This document shows positions 26,009 through 36,561 of a DNA stretch of 64,000 nucleotides, piece after piece. A program made the position numbers and the translations under genes. Each line of letters opens with the position of its first letter. Positions within the stretch are counted from its first letter, which is position 1. Location of the stretch: assembly GCA_043381765.1 (NCBI GenBank), contig JBHJMP010000595.1, positions 1 to 64,000 on the forward strand, read 5' to 3'. The notes under the pieces are model-generated. The model searched no databases. It was given only the letters and a program-made list of their open reading frames with translations, and was not told the DNA's origin. This DNA comes from Collodictyon triciliatum. Its lineage: Eukaryota; CRuMs.

Positions 26009-26833
26009 ATGAACACTGAAAGTTTCCAGAGACAGTTAGAGCAAAATAACAAATTCTATGCCACCCCAATTCTACCACCAGTATCAGACCAAACAAGAGC
26101 TGAACAGCAATCACTGCTTGCTCACCAATACCAAAATTCACCAATACCTCAATCATGGGCCACTCTTTTGTCACAATTGCAGATTCAGTTGCAGATCCAA
26201 AGTCATCTTCAGTCTCTGTTACACTCACAAATGCCTTTGCAGCATATACACGGAGCAACTCAACAGCAATTACCACACAGAGATGCGCAGCCGCAACGGA
26301 GGACCCAATATCAACCCCAAACACAACAAAGTCAGCGCCAAATTGCTTCGTATCCAACACTAAGCACACCTCAGCCGCATTTTTCTTTGCCATCAATGCT
26401 TTTACACCCGCCAGACCAGGCATATTGCGACAAAGATGCACAAAATAGAAGCTATCCTTTGTCTCCTGATATTCGGACACCAAACATTCTCCAGCCAAGA
26501 GCAGTACCCCAATTCGAGAGTATGGTTCCGTTTGTAGTAAATAACATCAAGCAAGACCAACGCGATGCTGCAAGCGCTTTCCGATCCGATGCCAGCGGAA
26601 AGAGCGTCCACATCCGAAAGAAAACAACACCATACAACTCGTTTGTCATATACATGTTGGCTCATCGAGAGCAAGTTCACAAAGGGGATCCGTTTCTGAC
26701 CAACAAAGAGATTGTAAAGCAACTTGCAACTGAATGGAAGCAAGTCCCATCTCTGTTGAAGTTACAGTATAAGAAACTAGCAAAGGACCTCACTAAATAC
26801 CGAGTGCAGCACAGTCCATCGTGTGTAGAATGA
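26009..26833 (+). CDS. HMG-box transcription-factor-like protein (copy 1)
   Basis: A long intron-free frame from ATG 26009 gives 274 residues. The N-terminal 200 residues are Gln/Pro/Ser/His-rich (QLQIQLQIQSHLQ), typical of disordered activation regions. Residues about 203-268 form an HMG box: TTPYNSFVIYMLAHR, DPFLTNKEIVKQLATEWK and KLQYKKLAKDLTKYR. The arrangement (P-N/S-F-x-x-Y, then N-K-E-I and L-x-x-x-W-K) is that of sequence-specific, MATA/SOX-like boxes rather than HMGB architectural ones (inference from motif). The frame is open upstream to a splice-acceptor-like tract ending TAG at about 25963, so an upstream exon may exist. It is clearly paralogous to the gene at 28168-29301. Confidence 0.8.
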   Translation: MNTESFQRQLEQNNKFYATPILPPVSDQTRAEQQSLLAHQYQNSPIPQSWATLLSQLQIQLQIQSHLQSLLHSQMPLQHIHGATQQQLPHRDAQPQRRTQYQPQTQQSQRQIASYPTLSTPQPHFSLPSMLLHPPDQAYCDKDAQNRSYPLSPDIRTPNILQPRAVPQFESMVPFVVNNIKQDQRDAASAFRSDASGKSVHIRKKTTPYNSFVIYMLAHREQVHKGDPFLTNKEIVKQLATEWKQVPSLLKLQYKKLAKDLTKYRVQHSPSCVE

Positions 26834-28167
26834 ATGATGATTTGACGAAAGATATTGTGGCCTTCCCTGGCTAATGCTCCTTCAGTTGCACTCATTCTCT
26901 CTTCGCCATCAGCCACACTTTGCCGCGCTCGTGGCTCATAAACATTTGTCCTCGCAGAAGGCGACCGGATTATATTTCATGTTGCTGTGCCAAAGGGGTA
27001 AACTCGCAGGCGAAATAGCGGTGTTAGCTCTGGGGAAGTTAATCGCATGACGCATGATTTTTTTCAGATGGTTTGAGTGGATATATGCTGAAACGGATCG
27101 AATATGTTGTCGAATTTTGCATTCAGATATTTTCCAGATATGAAAGGGATACCACACAACCATATATTGTCATATGTCTTGAAAAGGATAAGTGGTGTGC
27201 CAAGCTCATCCAAGTTAGGGATGCCGTGGGGCACGTTTTTCCAGTTTCGTCGAGTTAGTGGTAATATGGAAATGTGAAGTAATACCTCATTTGTCCTCTT
27301 GATGCGCTTCGTGACGGCAAGTGACGAACAAAATGCACAACGCGCACTTCACTATCTAAAACAGGTGACGTGGTATCGTGGACAGCAACAGAAAATGCAG
27401 AAATAAGTCGGAAATTGGCTTGGGATGTTTCTTAATTAGAATTCCGTAAGTGCATCGAAAGGACGAATTAGGCTTCCCCACAATCATAACTATGTATGTC
27501 GGGTGCTATAATTACTACGATAAATTTCTAAAGAAAAAAACTATGGCAAATACCCCGGCAGCTTTTCGACCATAGGAATCATGAAACACATCGTTCATAC
27601 CATATATGCAGACGAAAATGTGAATCAAATCCAAATAAGGGATAGTATAATGAGCAAATTCCAATCAGGGATAGTAGATGGTAAGCCTGTCGACTTGTAT
27701 GCGTGTAGTACTAAGTGCAGCACTTCTTTAAGAACCTGGTTAGGATTTTTTTCTCCTTTTCTCGTCCGTAGAGCCACGGCAACAAAAATTTCAATAGACA
27801 AAGACACACACACACACGCAACCATATAAACAGCAATGCAAGAGTGAAACAACAACATCGAACCACGAACCAACAAATTTAGATTGATTGGTTGATTGGT
27901 TGACTTCATTTCCGCCAAGAAAACAACAGGAAAAGTTGGACCGGGGGATATATAAATTTCTCCAACAAACAGTGTAGCATCCGATTGAAACCACCGAAAA
28001 TCAGCGGAAAACAAAGTATTGGCCATCAGCCCAGAAATCGATTAATCCGCCCACCAAACATATCGCCACAGCGACTAATCCGCAGACTAATCTCTTTTTA
28101 CCCTCAACCCCACTCCAGCGAGCAACACCGAGCCAAAGGCGAGCAGCAATCCAAGAAGAGTCTCTGC
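26834..28167. other. 1.3-kb spacer between the two HMG-box genes
   Basis: No coding exon recognised. AT-rich first half; a short CA-rich patch near 27800. The 3' part becomes GC-richer towards the second HMG-box gene and probably holds its promoter. The frame of gene 2 is open from about 27985 but has no ATG before 28168. Confidence 0.4.
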
Positions 28168-29301
28168 ATGCATCTGGCCGCACTCCCATCCATCATCCAC
28201 CTCGCCCGAATGGACCCAAACGCACCGATGCTTCCTTTCTTCGCCATCCCAGAATTCCCTTCGCCGCATCCGCGACAAATCTCCTCGCAACAAATCTCCT
28301 CGCAACAAATCTCCTCGCAACAAATCTCCTCGCGACAAATCTCCTCGCAACTAATCTCCTCGCGACAAATCTCCTCGCAACAAATCTCCACGCAACAAAT
28401 CGCCACCAGCAGCAACTTCCCCGCCGTCCCATCGATTCGCCTGCAGCCGGCCTTCCGACAGAACCCTGCACAGTTTTCCCTTCCTCCGCTTCACGTTCCA
28501 CACGAGCTTCCATTGCCGCAACTGCCCAGTCTCTCCAGCACAGAGTCTCTCCCGGCCGCAACTTCGAGCAGCAGCAAACACTCTGGATGGTCTCCTGGCG
28601 AATCCTCGGCCTCATCACGCACTCTGCAGCATCTCCATTACCCGCCTCACTCGCAAAACAAAGACCACCCACACCAAGCGCAAGCACAACTCCCAAACAC
28701 GCGGCCCATCCCGACCCTGCAGAGTCTGCGCGAATCCGTCCTTGCTCCGCTCTTCGAAGCCGGCGCCAGAGTCGGAGCAGACAAGTCCGGCAGCATCAAT
28801 GACGACAATGAGGATGACAATGGCAGCCAAGAGAAGGACGATGAGGCTGCAGAACCGGCTGATTGTGCTGCTCGCAAGGCAGATTGCAAGAGAATCACGA
28901 TTTCCAAGCGCCCATCACTGATGCGCCGACGCCGCAGCAGACAGAGCGAAAGCACGAAAAGGACGACGCCGTACAACTCGTTTGTCGTGTATATGCTTGC
29001 GCATCGCGATGATCTGCGCAAGGCAGACCCGTTCCTGTCCAACAAGGATCTGACCCGCGTCCTCGCTCGCGAGTGGGCCGCCGTCCCGGCTGCACAGAAG
29101 CTTATCTACCGCAGACTTGCCCGCGACTTGACGCGCCAGCGCGCCGCACTCGAAGTGGCCGATGTGGATGACGATGAAGATAATGATGATGGTGATTTGC
29201 AGACGAAAACAAAGGCCAGGATCAATCACCGCGCTGCTGTGGACGGGCATGCGAAAGGAAAAGAGGCTGCAAAGACATGGACTTCGTCTGCTCGCTCCTG
29301 A
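28168..29301 (+). CDS. HMG-box transcription-factor-like protein (copy 2)
   Basis: Intron-free frame, 377 residues from ATG 28168 (a second Met at 28211 is also plausible). N-terminal half: Pro/Ser/Gln-rich with about eight copies of a QISSQ-type pentapeptide encoded by a 15-bp minisatellite. Next come an acidic stretch (DDNEDDNGSQEKDDE) and a basic stretch (KRPSLMRRRRSRQ). The HMG box (residues about 264-330) follows: TTPYNSFVVYMLAHR, DPFLSNKDLTRVLAREW and KLIYRRLARDLTRQR. A Lys/Asp-rich tail ends at TGA 29299. The box is strongly similar to that of the gene at 26009-26833, showing a tandem duplication. This copy is much more GC-rich and Arg/Ala-biased, so the two have diverged in composition. 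Predicted nuclear DNA-binding protein. Confidence 0.85.
   Translation: MHLAALPSIIHLARMDPNAPMLPFFAIPEFPSPHPRQISSQQISSQQISSQQISSRQISSQLISSRQISSQQISTQQIATSSNFPAVPSIRLQPAFRQNPAQFSLPPLHVPHELPLPQLPSLSSTESLPAATSSSSKHSGWSPGESSASSRTLQHLHYPPHSQNKDHPHQAQAQLPNTRPIPTLQSLRESVLAPLFEAGARVGADKSGSINDDNEDDNGSQEKDDEAAEPADCAARKADCKRITISKRPSLMRRRRSRQSESTKRTTPYNSFVVYMLAHRDDLRKADPFLSNKDLTRVLAREWAAVPAAQKLIYRRLARDLTRQRAALEVADVDDDEDNDDGDLQTKTKARINHRAAVDGHAKGKEAAKTWTSSARS
28276..28400. repeat. In-frame 15-bp minisatellite
   Basis: About eight near-identical 15-bp units (CAAATCTCCTCGCAA) in the coding region of HMG-box gene 2. The unit is a multiple of three, so copy-number change keeps the frame. Confidence 0.97.
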
Positions 29302-29648
29302 CAGAGGATTTTCTTTTCTTGATGCAAGCGAGGTTCGTTCCCTCTTGTGAACGGGTTTAATTTTAATTTGTGCCTTTTTCATCACAGATTCTCCGACAGA
29401 TAAGCTAAAATCTGGTTTTGCCTTTGCCCATACTTTTTTTTTCCCCTCCTCATTCGGTATATTGCAACCGATGCATGTTCGTTAGAAAAAGAAAAGAAAG
29501 AATATATATATATATGAGAGAAGAATTAGAAATAAAAAATAAAGGGAAGATGTTTGCCATTCACTGCAGCGGTATTCACATTGTTGCAAAGTTTGCTGTT
29601 TTGCCGAATGTCACTTGGAGATGAACTGTGGTGGTGTATATCACGATT

Positions 29649-32247
29649 TTACGAAATGAAGATTTTGATGGATTCGGTGATGCGTGCGCGGCACACGGGA
29701 CACACATCCACGCGTCGGCTGCAGTCTTCGCACAGGCATTGATGCCGACATGGAAGAAGCAAAGTGTTTGTTTTTCTGCATGCAATATGTGTTTTTTTAC
29801 GATGATTATTATTATTATCATCATCATTTCCGGACAAGTTACTTCATTCGACCTCAGAATGTAAGCTTTAGAGACTCTAGGATTACCTCTCGTGACATAT
29901 CTTGCACGTTTGCTTCTCTTCCAGCTCCTTCTTTTCTCGCTCTAATGCCTGAATTGTCTTTTGCTCTCCTTGCAGTTGGCGGAGAAGGATTTCTTTCTAA
30001 TGAAACAGAAAGGAGATATGTTTGGGAGAAATGAAGGATTTGAAAGACTATTCTTATTTTTCTTTTTTAAAAAAGAGACGCGCATCTATATTTCTATAAC
30101 ATATCATAACAACGCAGTAGTTTTAGTAGTTTTGTATGATCACTGCACATTATTTGCTCTTTTATTTTTCCAACTCAAGGCTTTTCTTTTCTTTTCTTTC
30201 TTTACTTAAAGTTCTATAAACCTGTGTTGTCTTTAATGCCTCGAAATGAGTAGCTTCCAGTTGCTGTAATACACTTTCATCCAGGCCGTCGAGTCCGTTC
30301 CCCTAGTCGTGGAGATAATTGCTTTATAGTGAATCAAATACCCTTTTGGAGCCGCGCATATTTTCACACAAATAAAAAAACAAAGCATAGAAGTAAAACA
30401 TAAAAGTAAAGTAAAATAGAGTGAGAATATTACACATAGTTGTTGGTACATCTTTTCCATCCTCTCCGTAACTCCTTTATGTTTCATGGATTCACGCATT
30501 TGGTGGTTCAGGCTCTCGTTCACTTGAAATGATATAGATAATGTCAATTCTAATATAGTCGCAGCTTGATATTGATATTATTCCTTTACTATTCCATTTC
30601 AGCATCTTAAATAATCTTATATTATTTTTTTAAACCTATTATTTTTTTTCTGTGAAAAAAAAAGAAGCAAACATGTTTGAAAGCAGCCTTTTTTTTTTTT
30701 GAAGGAAAATAATGATACAAAAAATGTTGAATTACGCGAGGAAATCTTTGCTGTGCTCTCAAGAAGCTGATTCTGGAGCGACGTAACTTTGGACTTTTCT
30801 ACTTGTAAATGTTTCTGAAGCAGAGTTGCTTCATTTGTTAATAAGACGTTTTTCTGAACTTCGAGGTTGTAGGTATCTGTAAATGATTGCGCAGCGTCAA
30901 CTTTCTACAAGTATGGATGCATGGTCAGACTCCGCCCCATAAAAACATATATATATATATGCAGTGTTATGTGGCCTAATAAGCTAAAATAAAAGTACGC
31001 ATGCGATATCGAGATCAAGAACTCTACTGTTTGATAAAGTCAAAATAAAAGCGAAAATAAAAGTAAAAAAAAAAGTGAAAATAAAAATAAAAAAAGAGGA
31101 AAGAGAGGAAAAGCAGGATTTGTTCTCGCCCTTTTAGCCTTGTGAATTTTGTAATTGAACTAATTATTCGTTTCATTCTTACGTACCTTTTGCCAGTTTA
31201 TCTCACAAACGCCGCACACCCAATGTCCTGAATATCCTGCTTGTGCACCAAATCTTTTTCTGCAGTAGAAGCAATCGTGTTGCATTTCACTCTATGTATA
31301 AAAAACAAAGAGGAAAATTATTCACCATCTCTTTATATATATTTATAAAAAAAGGGAAACGGACATTTTTTCCCCAAGAAGAATAGTTTTCGTACAATTA
31401 GTTCGTAAACAACAGCCCGGACTTCTGACTCCAAGCTTTCTTTTGTTGATTCTCTATCTTTTTGTCCTGATGTGCTTTTAAGAGGCTCAGCTGAGGTTGG
31501 ATGGTCTTTGATTGCTTGCCGAGACATATCCCGTATTTTTGCCGAAAATAAACTATGTTCATTCTCGAGTTTCTTCATCTGTGCCACCTCATTTTCCAAC
31601 TTTTGAAGCTGACCTTTTTTTGAATCAAGTTCATCTCCCAAATCCTGATGTTATTTTTTATTTATAAAAATCATAATGAAAACCGCAAAAGTAGATAGCT
31701 AAGATATATATATATATTCCAAGCTATCCATTAAACATAATTGTCAATTACAGCCAGTTTCCCATGATTCATTTTCTCCTGCCTCATGTAATTAGCTTCT
31801 TTGATAGTAAATTCCTTAATGTGGGCTTCAAGGCTCTTTTCTGCCTTAGCTTTGGCTTTCTGCTCAAACTTGATGTCTTGTTCAGCTTGTCTTTGAGCCT
31901 TTTTTATTTGTATCTTTTTTTAAAAATAGGAAAAAAAGTCTCACATAATCATATATCTTTCTTGTCTTGTCTTTTCTTTTCTTTTCTTTCTTTCTTTCTA
32001 TAATCAAGTATAATATTACCACTCGGTGACTTTCTTCAAGCTTCTGATACGCAGTTTCGCCAGCTTTTCGGGCCTCCCTTTCTCTATTGAGTTGTTCCTC
32101 CAATCTGTGCCGCGAAAACTCTAGGTTCATCCGCACTTCCTTTTCTGCTTTCAAATCGTCCAAGGCTCTCAGTAGAGCTGATTCCAGGTTTTTCTGAGAC
32201 TCTTGAGCCTCACGAAGTTCTTCTTCCAAAAGTATGGACGGAGTAAG
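29649..32247 (-). CDS. Coiled-coil protein with internal zinc finger and C-terminal RING finger (5' end missing)
   Basis: Minus-strand exons: 32247-32020, then about 31911-31752, 31645-31397, 31293-31187, 30905-30735, 30522-30433, 30307-30226, 29985-29887 and 29785-29649. They join in one frame to about 450 residues ending TAA at 29649-29651. Order: a Glu/Lys-rich coiled coil, a CxxC-type zinc finger (CFYCRKRFGAQAGYSGHWVC then GVC), more coiled coil, and a C3HC4 RING (CKICHER, LLLPCRHQCLCEDC, CPVCRARI). C-terminal RINGs of this LLPCRH type mark E3 ubiquitin ligases and are also found on some coiled-coil kinesins (family knowledge). The start is missing: the first visible exon lies just beyond the 783-N gap, so a motor or other N-terminal domain could be hidden. 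Confidence 0.75.
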
Positions 32248-32430
32248 CTGGTTTGTAACATCACATCGCAATACAAAAATTAATTCAAAATGGGGATGTG
32301 CATAACATGGATGCATCGAACATTCTACGAGACGCCATTCACCAGACTTACAAAGATAAAAGCAACAAAATAGTGCAAAAAATAACATAAATAAAAGAAC
32401 TTTCAATTGAATAAAGGAAAAGTATTAACA

Positions 32431-32551
32431 TAAGAAAAAAAGAAAAAAAGAAAAAAAGAAAAAAAGAAAAAAAGAAAAAAAGAAAAAAAGAAAAAAAAGA
32501 AAAAAAGAAAAAAAGAAAAAAAGAAAAGAAAAGAGAAGAAAAGAAAAGAAA
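32431..32551. repeat. (GAAAAAAA)n repeat at the left gap edge
   Basis: Octameric purine repeat running into the gap. Apparent poly-Phe frames here are artefacts. Confidence 0.95.
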
Positions 32552-33334
32552 NNNNNNNNNNNNNNNNNNNNNNNNNNNNNNNNNNNNNNNNNNNNNNNNN
32601 NNNNNNNNNNNNNNNNNNNNNNNNNNNNNNNNNNNNNNNNNNNNNNNNNNNNNNNNNNNNNNNNNNNNNNNNNNNNNNNNNNNNNNNNNNNNNNNNNNNN
32701 NNNNNNNNNNNNNNNNNNNNNNNNNNNNNNNNNNNNNNNNNNNNNNNNNNNNNNNNNNNNNNNNNNNNNNNNNNNNNNNNNNNNNNNNNNNNNNNNNNNN
32801 NNNNNNNNNNNNNNNNNNNNNNNNNNNNNNNNNNNNNNNNNNNNNNNNNNNNNNNNNNNNNNNNNNNNNNNNNNNNNNNNNNNNNNNNNNNNNNNNNNNN
32901 NNNNNNNNNNNNNNNNNNNNNNNNNNNNNNNNNNNNNNNNNNNNNNNNNNNNNNNNNNNNNNNNNNNNNNNNNNNNNNNNNNNNNNNNNNNNNNNNNNNN
33001 NNNNNNNNNNNNNNNNNNNNNNNNNNNNNNNNNNNNNNNNNNNNNNNNNNNNNNNNNNNNNNNNNNNNNNNNNNNNNNNNNNNNNNNNNNNNNNNNNNNN
33101 NNNNNNNNNNNNNNNNNNNNNNNNNNNNNNNNNNNNNNNNNNNNNNNNNNNNNNNNNNNNNNNNNNNNNNNNNNNNNNNNNNNNNNNNNNNNNNNNNNNN
33201 NNNNNNNNNNNNNNNNNNNNNNNNNNNNNNNNNNNNNNNNNNNNNNNNNNNNNNNNNNNNNNNNNNNNNNNNNNNNNNNNNNNNNNNNNNNNNNNNNNNN
33301 NNNNNNNNNNNNNNNNNNNNNNNNNNNNNNNNNN
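32552..33334. other. Assembly gap (about 783 N)
   Basis: N-run between a GA7 repeat and a 74-bp poly-A tract. It separates the GH38 gene from the RING gene; both lack sequence here. Confidence 0.98.
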
Positions 33335-33409
<75 letters not shown>

Positions 33410-33440
33410 AAAAAAAAACAAAAAAAAACAAAATAAAAAG
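33335..33440. repeat. Poly-A and A-rich tract at the right gap edge
   Basis: A homopolymer of more than 70 A, then A8C units. Likely the cause of the assembly break. Confidence 0.95.
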
Positions 33441-33490
33441 AGGAAAATAAAAAAGGAAAAATATTTTTGGGCACATATTTATTTCTTTAC

Positions 33491-35233
33491 CTGACTAAAA
33501 GTGTTGATCTGTGTAAGCTTTGGAGCAACAAGTTCAAAATAATGTGATAGCGTAGAGTATTCCATGTGAACATTGTACTCAGATTTTGAGTTTATGTAGG
33601 AAATTAACTTGTCCATATTCGAGAACATAATCGTGGAATCCTAAAATTAAGAGTTTAAGTATTAGGGAGATTTTAAAGGAAAAAACATGTATTGAATGAC
33701 TGTTTCATGTTAACATATTTTTTTTAACCTGAAAGCTAAAGTCACTCCCGAAAGGAAACAATAGATCATTCGTCAAAAAGAAAGAATTCCTGTGCTTGAA
33801 CTCTTGCACAAGGCTTTCAGCAATAAAGCGAATGTTGCTGTCATCCACAGGTGGGTCTCCGTCCTCCCATCTTATTCCGCTCGGCTTTAGTATCACATAT
33901 AAGGGGCGAATTTAATTTACAGAAAAATTGCTATGTAGAAAAGAACGATAAGTTTTGGAAATATTTTTATATATTTGAAACAGTCATAAAAGTATCGAGG
34001 GAAAATCAGCGTCATACCATCCAGTACCAATTATCTAATGTGTGAGATAATATATCTGCACCTCTTCCAATCCTATCGGACCCTCTCCACTTGAACTGAA
34101 GGTCCTTTAAGATACGAATAACATGTTAGATGACATCACAAAGATTTCTGCTGGAGTTGGGCTGATGCCAAACACTTATCAAAGTTGATTTGGTCAAAAG
34201 GCAACTGTACGGTATGATAGGTTGAACCTTTGTTTGCTTCCTGGAATCCTTAATTTTGAGGGGAATACGGTCATTAACAAAAGCATGGTAACCAGACAGC
34301 TTAAGTATTGTTGCTGTTGATTTTCCGTGTCCAAAAGGGTCAATCTGCCACCCTATCCTTGGTTTTACGCCAAGGCGACTAGAAATGTATTCATGTCCGA
34401 GAGTAAGTTGATTGATCTGGCTGTCCAGGAGAGACGAGGCTTCGTCCATCATAACCCTATGAAATATTTGTAGATTTATACCACAAGAAAACGCCCCGCA
34501 TATCACTGATGACGAATCCCTTTTTAATGACACAAGGAAATATTGAATAGAAAGGGAACCATCCTCCATTCACGATGTCAAGTCTCCCATCTCTGACCAA
34601 CAACGTAACATTTTCTCTCTGTAGCTCTGATAGATTCTCATACCACATGGAAAAGAATGATATTTCTGACCAAATAAACCTGAATGAATGACAAAGGCCG
34701 ATTTCAGGAGGAATATTGAGCCTCTTGAGTGCTGATAGCGGTCTTACCTCTTCGTTGGATCGATTGACAACTCTCTCAAGATGTTATTCAGTATATGGTG
34801 GACCTGTAGTCATGACATCCGAGCGATATACATGAATCAATTATTATTATTATTATTTTTTTAAAAAAAAATAACCCATCACGAAATGATGGAAGAAAGG
34901 CTTGTGCATGAAATCTTTAATAGACTTTGTCACCAATAGCACAACGCGCTATTATGTTTTCAACAGAAGCCTGCCACAGAAAAAAAAAAAGTTCAAGGCG
35001 ACGTGGAGGGTTACCCAAACCTTCTGCTCAAAGTACTCGTTGTACGTCAGTTTCCATCCAGCATCGCAGTGAGAGTGGGGGACGATATGGACCATAGTGG
35101 GCTGTGTTTCTGAAGATGTCTGACCCGCGCCAAGGGCAGCCGCACCCGGGGTGTTGATCCAAACGGCAAGGACAAGGAGAGCACCCGCCCACGCTGCTTG
35201 GACAGCGCCTCTGCAGTCGCGCGGCAGCCTCAT
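33491..35233 (-). CDS. GH38 alpha-mannosidase, N-terminal catalytic part (3' end missing)
   Basis: Seven minus-strand exons (35233-35021, about 34803-34748, 34679-34557, 34452-34228, 34107-34019, 33880-33728, 33642-33491) give about 340 residues. A hydrophobic signal segment (about residues 9-33) leads into the catalytic domain: VHIVPHSHCDAGW (zinc-binding His and Asp), RFIWSEISFFSMWYE, DIVNGGWVMMDEA, GWQIDPFGHG (catalytic nucleophile Asp and zinc ligand), WRGSD, and FPFGSDFSFQ. It removes alpha-linked mannose from glycoproteins in the lysosome, Golgi or an equivalent secretory compartment. The helical and beta-sandwich C-terminal domains (some 600 residues in the family), including the last zinc-binding His, are absent. 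The last visible exon ends at a normal donor 156 bp before the gap, and downstream of the gap a different gene appears. Confidence 0.92.
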
Positions 35234-35763
35234 CCTTTCCAGGCGCTAATAGAGGCACGGTTTGTCGCAGGTGGGAGAAGGGTGGGTGGGAAGCACTTCG
35301 GGCTGCGCCTGGCTGGTTGCTCACGCTGCTGCCCCGCTCCCGTGTCTCCAGCCCGCCTCGAACAGCAGATCGCTTGGGGTCTGCCGCTTGGGAGCTGCGC
35401 TTATCCTCATCTGGATTTTATATTTTTTGAATTTTGGTTCTCTGAACGCTGCGCTGTCCGAAAAGAGATGAAACCGAGACAAATAATTTCCAAGAAAAGA
35501 TTCATCCATCTGATCTTCCGTCAAAGTGGTTGGATATGTACAAACATCTCTGTTTCGCTTGCCACTCGGAAAAAAGCACGAAGGTATAACGCGTTTGGGT
35601 TGCGCAATGAGAATCAGCATCGGGATTGGCGCCGCCGCAGAGAATCGCAAAACCGCAGCGGCCTGATCCGCACGGGGCGCACCACCCAGTGGAACGAGAG
35701 GCTGGAGCCTGACTTTCTGCTCCCCTGCAGCAGCAAAACACGAGTTCCCAGCCATCCCCTGCC
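35234..35763. other. Divergent promoter spacer
   Basis: Lies between the mannosidase ATG and the plus-strand small gene. Relatively GC-rich. No element assigned. Confidence 0.4.
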
Positions 35764-36063
35764 ATGAGCGGAGGACCCGACCCGGTGTCCTATGCGTACA
35801 AGAAAAGCGACGTCCAGCAATTTGCTCGAGGTATGCCGCCTTCTTGCTTGCTGCCCCGCCCACGCCTCGGGCCACCGAGAGGCACCAGACAAACACGGCT
35901 GGCGTGTGGTTTTCCAGACAGCTCCCCAGCGCGTGTTTCGATCATGAGCGGGTCTTTCTTGTGATCAAACCGACGTTGCCACCACCGGCCCACTGAAACC
36001 TGACCCAACCCCTTTCTAGGCGTGAGGGACGAGAGATCGGCTCCTGCCACGCCCGCCGTCGGA
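35764..36063 (+). CDS. N-terminus of an unknown protein, truncated by a gap
   Basis: ATG 35764 opens a short exon (MSGGPDPVSYAYKKSDVQQF, then ARG) with a GTATGC donor at about 35831. A CTTTCTAG acceptor near 36019 leads to a second exon with VRDERSAPATPAVG and a GTATGT donor at about 36064. Splice phases agree. After that come only a CATA repeat and the 100-N gap, and the opposite-strand gene starts soon after the gap, so the rest of this gene must be short, lost in the gap, or misassembled. No family recognised. Confidence 0.45.
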
Positions 36064-36156
36064 GGTATGTTGCGGGGCCACCCTATCTGTCCTTGCAATT
36101 CGCCCTCTCTTTCGAACGAGGGCGGTGCTGGCTTGTCTCGATGTCCCATTCGGCTT

Positions 36157-36275
36157 CATACATACATACATACATACATACATACATACATACATACATA
36201 CATACATACATACATACATACATACATACATACATACATACATACATACATACATACATACATACATACATACAT
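36157..36275. repeat. (CATA)n microsatellite, about 30 copies
   Basis: Pure tetranucleotide array ending in the gap. Confidence 0.97.
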
Positions 36276-36375
36276 NNNNNNNNNNNNNNNNNNNNNNNNN
36301 NNNNNNNNNNNNNNNNNNNNNNNNNNNNNNNNNNNNNNNNNNNNNNNNNNNNNNNNNNNNNNNNNNNNNNNNNNN
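36276..36375. other. Assembly gap (100 N)
   Basis: Exactly 100 N between a CATA array and a GA7 array: a placeholder gap at simple repeats. Confidence 0.98.
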
Positions 36376-36520
36376 GAAAAAAAAGAAAAAAAAGAAAAAA
36401 AAGAAAAAAAAGAAAAAAAGAAAAAAAGAAAAAAAGAAAAAAAGAAAAAAAGAAAAAAAGAAAAAAAGAAAAAAAAGAAAAGAAGAAAAAAAAACGCAGC
36501 AGCGAAATCTTGTACACATA

Positions 36521-36553
<33 letters not shown>
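36376..36553. repeat. (GAAAAAAA)n, then (AT)n(AG)n
   Basis: Octameric purine repeat (36376-36490), a short unique stretch, then dinucleotide AT and AG runs up to 36553. Confidence 0.92.
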
Positions 36554-36561
36554 AAATAGAG

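Noticed and set aside
32348-33476. Long minus-strand frames of about 350 codons spanning the gap
   Set aside because: They are translations of N and of A/T-rich repeats (poly-Phe) and carry no real sequence.
34900-34975. Possible mannosidase exon reading ASVENIIARCAIG
   Set aside because: It has an acceptor but the next join breaks phase; splicing exon 1 directly to the VHHILNNIL exon keeps frame and fits the family.
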